From NCBI GenBank assembly GCA_046330455.1, contig JAXLSU010000010.1, forward strand, positions 1-64,000: a stretch of 64,000 nt of DNA, in the 5' to 3' direction. This stretch comes from CAVQXR01 sp046330455. GTDB taxonomy: Bacteria > Actinomycetota > Thermoleophilia > Gaiellales > Gaiellaceae. Positions 61,416-64,000 of this stretch are shown here, one piece after another (position 1 is the stretch's first letter; the number at the start of each line of letters is the position of its first letter). Under the pieces are notes generated by a model. It was not told where the DNA came from and ran no database searches. It worked only from the letters and a program-made list of their open reading frames with translations. A program made the position numbers and the translations under genes.

Positions 61416-62897
61416 ATGGCCGATCGGTCGAGAACAGCACGCAGCGCACTCGAGTCGACCGGGTTTCTCCCGGTCCTGAAGCGCTGGTGGTTTCTGATCG
61501 TCATCGCGACGGCCGTCGCAGGCCTCGTCGGGTACTTCATCTCGGCCAGCGCGGCTCCCGAGTACGAGAGCCGTGTCCGCATGCTGATCGGCCCGATCGC
61601 GCCGGCCGTCGACGTCCAGCGCGCGTCGGGCCTGAACGCGCAGACCTACGCGGAGCTGGCGACGAGCACGTCCGTCCTCGAGACGACGATCGCCGAGCTC
61701 GGCCTCCCGATGAGCGTGGAGACCCTGAAGCAGAGCGTCTCCGCGACGGCGAACAGCGACACGCGGATCCTCACGATCGCCGTGAACGCCGATGATCCCA
61801 CCCTTGCGCCCCGGATCGCCACGAGCATCGCGGACAATCTCCGCGAGCTGACCCAGAAGTCCGGAACCGGGGCAGAAGGCGGTCTCGAGGTCTTCGACCC
61901 GGCGGCCGAGGGATACCGGCTCGGCGCCCAGAGCGCCCTGATCGTCGCGTTCGCGGCGCTCGCCGGCATGCTCGGCGTGCTGACGCTCCTGCTGCTGACC
62001 GAGTTCCTTCGCAGCACGGTGCGCAACGAGGACGACCTGCTCGAGATCGCGCCCGCGTCCTACCTCGGCTTCGTGAACCGGCGCCCCGACGCGAAGAGCA
62101 GCGGCCGGCTCGTCTTCGACGGGGAGAACGGGGACTCCCAGCTCGCCTCCAGGTACCAGCTACTCGCGACCCAGATCGAGTTCTTCGACCGGCGGAGCAC
62201 GCCGACGACGATCCTCGTGATCGGCGCCGATCGCAGCTCGGGGAGCGGCGAGGTCGGGGTGAATCTCGCCGGCGCGTTCGCGTCGAGCGGCCGGAAGGTC
62301 ATCTTCGTCGACGCGAACGCCGTGGATGCGGAGGCCACGAAGATCGTCGGTCTCGACGGGCAGACCGGGCTCACGGACATCCTCGCCGGCCCGACGGGCG
62401 AGGATGGAGTCGTGTACTACCGCTCACGCACCTCCGACCTGCTCGACGTCGTTCCGGCAGGGATCTCGGGTCGCGAGGCGATCGACGCCGACCGCGCGCG
62501 CCAGCTCTTGACGGAGCTCCTGGCCGAGCACGACCTCGTGGTCATCGCCGCTGCCCCGCCCCAGGAATCCCCATCGGCGCTCACCTGGAGCCGCGTCGCG
62601 GACGCGTCCGTGCTCGTCGTGGCGGCAGATCGCACGAGGCGAAATCGGGTCGCGGACGCCGTTGAGAGCCTCGAGCTCGTCGGCGCGAAGATCGTCGGCA
62701 CGATCCTGACGAGAAACGCTCCCATGACGTCCATGTTCCACAAGGAAGGGCGCGCCACGGCAGCGCGAAGCTGGCGCGCCGCACCGCGGGAAGCAACCCC
62801 GGAAGGGAGCCGGAACGGCAGCCGGAAGTCGGATCGGGGACGCGCGCCGGGACCGGCACCCGTGGTCTCGGAGCCGGGCTCCAGTACCGACGACTGA
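61416..62897 (+). CDS. Wzz/BY-kinase-like polysaccharide co-polymerase with degenerate ATPase site
   Basis: A 493-residue protein with two membrane helices (about 25-45 and 175-200) flanking a Wzz-type extracytoplasmic domain (YESRVRMLIGPIAPAVD...). A cytoplasmic domain with the CpsD/Wzc BY-kinase fold follows. The expected Walker A lysine is absent: the loop reads GADRSSGSGEVGVNLA. Walker A' keeps an Asp (VIFVDANAVD), but Walker B is VVIAAAPPQ without Asp. The C-terminus is Arg/Ser/Pro-rich and has no tyrosine cluster. It probably regulates chain length without kinase activity. ATG at 61416 was chosen; GTG at 61383 would overlap the epimerase gene. Confidence 0.82.
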   Translation: MADRSRTARSALESTGFLPVLKRWWFLIVIATAVAGLVGYFISASAAPEYESRVRMLIGPIAPAVDVQRASGLNAQTYAELATSTSVLETTIAELGLPMSVETLKQSVSATANSDTRILTIAVNADDPTLAPRIATSIADNLRELTQKSGTGAEGGLEVFDPAAEGYRLGAQSALIVAFAALAGMLGVLTLLLLTEFLRSTVRNEDDLLEIAPASYLGFVNRRPDAKSSGRLVFDGENGDSQLASRYQLLATQIEFFDRRSTPTTILVIGADRSSGSGEVGVNLAGAFASSGRKVIFVDANAVDAEATKIVGLDGQTGLTDILAGPTGEDGVVYYRSRTSDLLDVVPAGISGREAIDADRARQLLTELLAEHDLVVIAAAPPQESPSALTWSRVADASVLVVAADRTRRNRVADAVESLELVGAKIVGTILTRNAPMTSMFHKEGRATAARSWRAAPREATPEGSRNGSRKSDRGRAPGPAPVVSEPGSSTDD

Positions 62898-62916
62898 CCG
62901 GCGATCGGGCGACCTC

Positions 62917-64000
62917 ATGGACGGTCCGGTCGCCGAGGCCACCGCGACGATCCTGCGGGAAGGAGTCGATCCGGCCCCGACGGAGATCGCCGAGCCGGAT
63001 CCGCGGCCTCGCGTCGCGTACGTGATGTCGCGCTTTCCGAAGCTCTCCGAGACGTTCGTGCTGTACGAGATCCTCTCGGTCGAGGAGCGCGGCGTCGACG
63101 TCGAGGTCTATCCACTGCTTCGAGAGCGGGAGTCGGTCGTGCAGCCAGAGGCGGCCGCCCTCGCGGAACGCGCGCACTACGAGCCCTTCCTCTCCCCCGG
63201 AATCCTCGCGAGCCAGGCCTACTGGCTCGTCCGGGCGCCGCGAGCCTACCTCGGAGCGCTGTGGGCCTCACTCGCCGGCACGCTGCGCAGCGCGAACTTC
63301 CTCGCGGGCGCCGTCGGCATCTTCCCGAAGGTGGCCCACGCTGCCCGGGACATGGAGCGTCGAGGCGTGAAGCACGTCCACTGCCACTTCGCCACCCATC
63401 CCGCGCTCGCCGGCTTCATCGTCCATCGCCTCACCGGCATCCCGTTCAGCTTCACGGCACACGGATCCGATCTCCACGTCGACCGGACGATGCTGCGGCC
63501 GAAGGTCGCCGAAGCGTCCTTCGTCGCCGCCATCTCGCGCTACAACCGCGACCTGATCCTCGAGGAGTGCGGTCAGGCGTACGCCGACAGGGTCGAGGTC
63601 GTCCACTGCGGCGTGGACACGTCGATCTTCCGCCCGGCCGGCCCGCGTGAGGGCGGCGGGCCGTTCCGGATCCTCTGTGTGGGCACGCTCCACGAGGTCA
63701 AGGGCCAGGAATACCTCGTCGATGCCTGCGCGCTCCTTGCCGCCGAAGGCGTCGACTTCATCTGCCGGCTCGTGGGAGACGGCCCGAGTCGACGGGCACT
63801 CGAGGAGCGGATCGCGGCTCGCGGGCTCACAGACCGGGTCGTGCTCGCCGGCGCGCTCCCGCGCGACCGGGTCGCCCACCTGCTGCACGAGGCCGACGTG
63901 CTCGCAGCGCCGAGCGTCCCCACCGACTCCGGCAAGCGCGAGGGCATCCCCGTCGTGCTCATGGAGGCGCTCGGCTCGGGCGTTCCCGCGGTTGCGAGCG
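62917..64000 (+). CDS. GT4-family glycosyltransferase, cut by window end
   Basis: The frame is open from ATG at 62917 to the last base (361 codons). After an acidic N-terminal stretch (about 1-35), VAYVMSRFPKLSETFVLYEI begins a GT-B fold typical of colanic-acid/exopolysaccharide transferases. HVHCHFATHPALAGFIVHRL, SFTAHGSDLHV and VVHCGVDTSIFRP lead to the donor-binding half (ILCVGTLHEVKGQEYLVDAC, and KREGIPVVLMEALGSGVPAVAS with the E-x7-E region). The C-terminal part is missing from the window. It follows the Wzz-like gene by 19 bases and belongs to the same cluster. Confidence 0.9.
   Translation, partial: MDGPVAEATATILREGVDPAPTEIAEPDPRPRVAYVMSRFPKLSETFVLYEILSVEERGVDVEVYPLLRERESVVQPEAAALAERAHYEPFLSPGILASQAYWLVRAPRAYLGALWASLAGTLRSANFLAGAVGIFPKVAHAARDMERRGVKHVHCHFATHPALAGFIVHRLTGIPFSFTAHGSDLHVDRTMLRPKVAEASFVAAISRYNRDLILEECGQAYADRVEVVHCGVDTSIFRPAGPREGGGPFRILCVGTLHEVKGQEYLVDACALLAAEGVDFICRLVGDGPSRRALEERIAARGLTDRVVLAGALPRDRVAHLLHEADVLAAPSVPTDSGKREGIPVVLMEALGSGVPAVAS

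Overview
The window is a chromosomal segment of a very GC-rich bacterium. Three things suggest a deep-branching Actinomycetota such as Thermoleophilia: the gene order (ssrA, smpB, rnr, ctpA, ftsX, ftsE, prfB, secA, hpf, comF), start codons that sit directly behind TANNNT boxes (leaderless style), and a LytR-CpsA-Psr protein, which implies a monoderm-type wall. The taxonomic placement is inference; no rRNA gene is present. Nearly everything from 1 to 48.3 kb is read from the minus strand. To the right the strands alternate.

Layout. 0.2-3.3 kb: tmRNA, a Tat-exported FAD oxidoreductase and smpB. 3.5-14.5 kb: housekeeping genes rnr, ctpA, ftsX, ftsE, prfB (with a conserved programmed frameshift), secA, an unknown gene, hpf and comF. 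14.5-22.1 kb: a tightly overlapping operon running LCP protein, UDP-glucose dehydrogenase, sugar nucleotidyltransferase, cupin, an AHCY-like protein without its catalytic residues, MtnA and a second nucleotidyltransferase. 22.2-36.7 kb: the F1Fo ATP synthase genes, split in two. I-B-E-F-H-A-G lie upstream and D-C downstream, with a complete peptide/nickel-type ABC transporter and a zf-HC2 membrane protein between atpG and atpD. 36.9-44.7 kb: a WecA/TagO-type transferase, upp-glyA, tsaC-prmC-prfA, an OsmC-like protein, a DUF1385 membrane protein and rpmE. 44.8-48.3 kb: etfB-etfA-ETF:quinone oxidoreductase. 48.3-53.5 kb: an M23 protein; a TPP-riboswitch-controlled thiG-thiS-thiE operon that continues into a lysyl-oxidase-like gene; and a crotonase with a B12-binding mutase subunit. 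53.5-60.3 kb: secreted and membrane proteins (alginate-lyase-like, DivIVA-like, calcineurin-like phosphoesterase). 60.4-64 kb: the beginning of an exopolysaccharide cluster (epimerase, Wzz/BY-kinase-like protein, GT4 glycosyltransferase cut by the window edge).

Two families of dispersed palindromic intergenic repeats stand out. Family A is a REP/REPIN-like hairpin built on GGGCGGGAT; it occurs singly, in tandem and as inverted pairs. Family B is a string of GC-rich hairpins whose arms differ between copies while pairing is kept. Family B sits at the 3' ends of genes and often contains their stop codons. The best candidates for new biology are the split ATP synthase locus, the AHCY-like pseudoenzyme next to MtnA, the ETF-QO with an incomplete Fe-S motif, the ATPase-dead BY-kinase-like protein and repeat family B.
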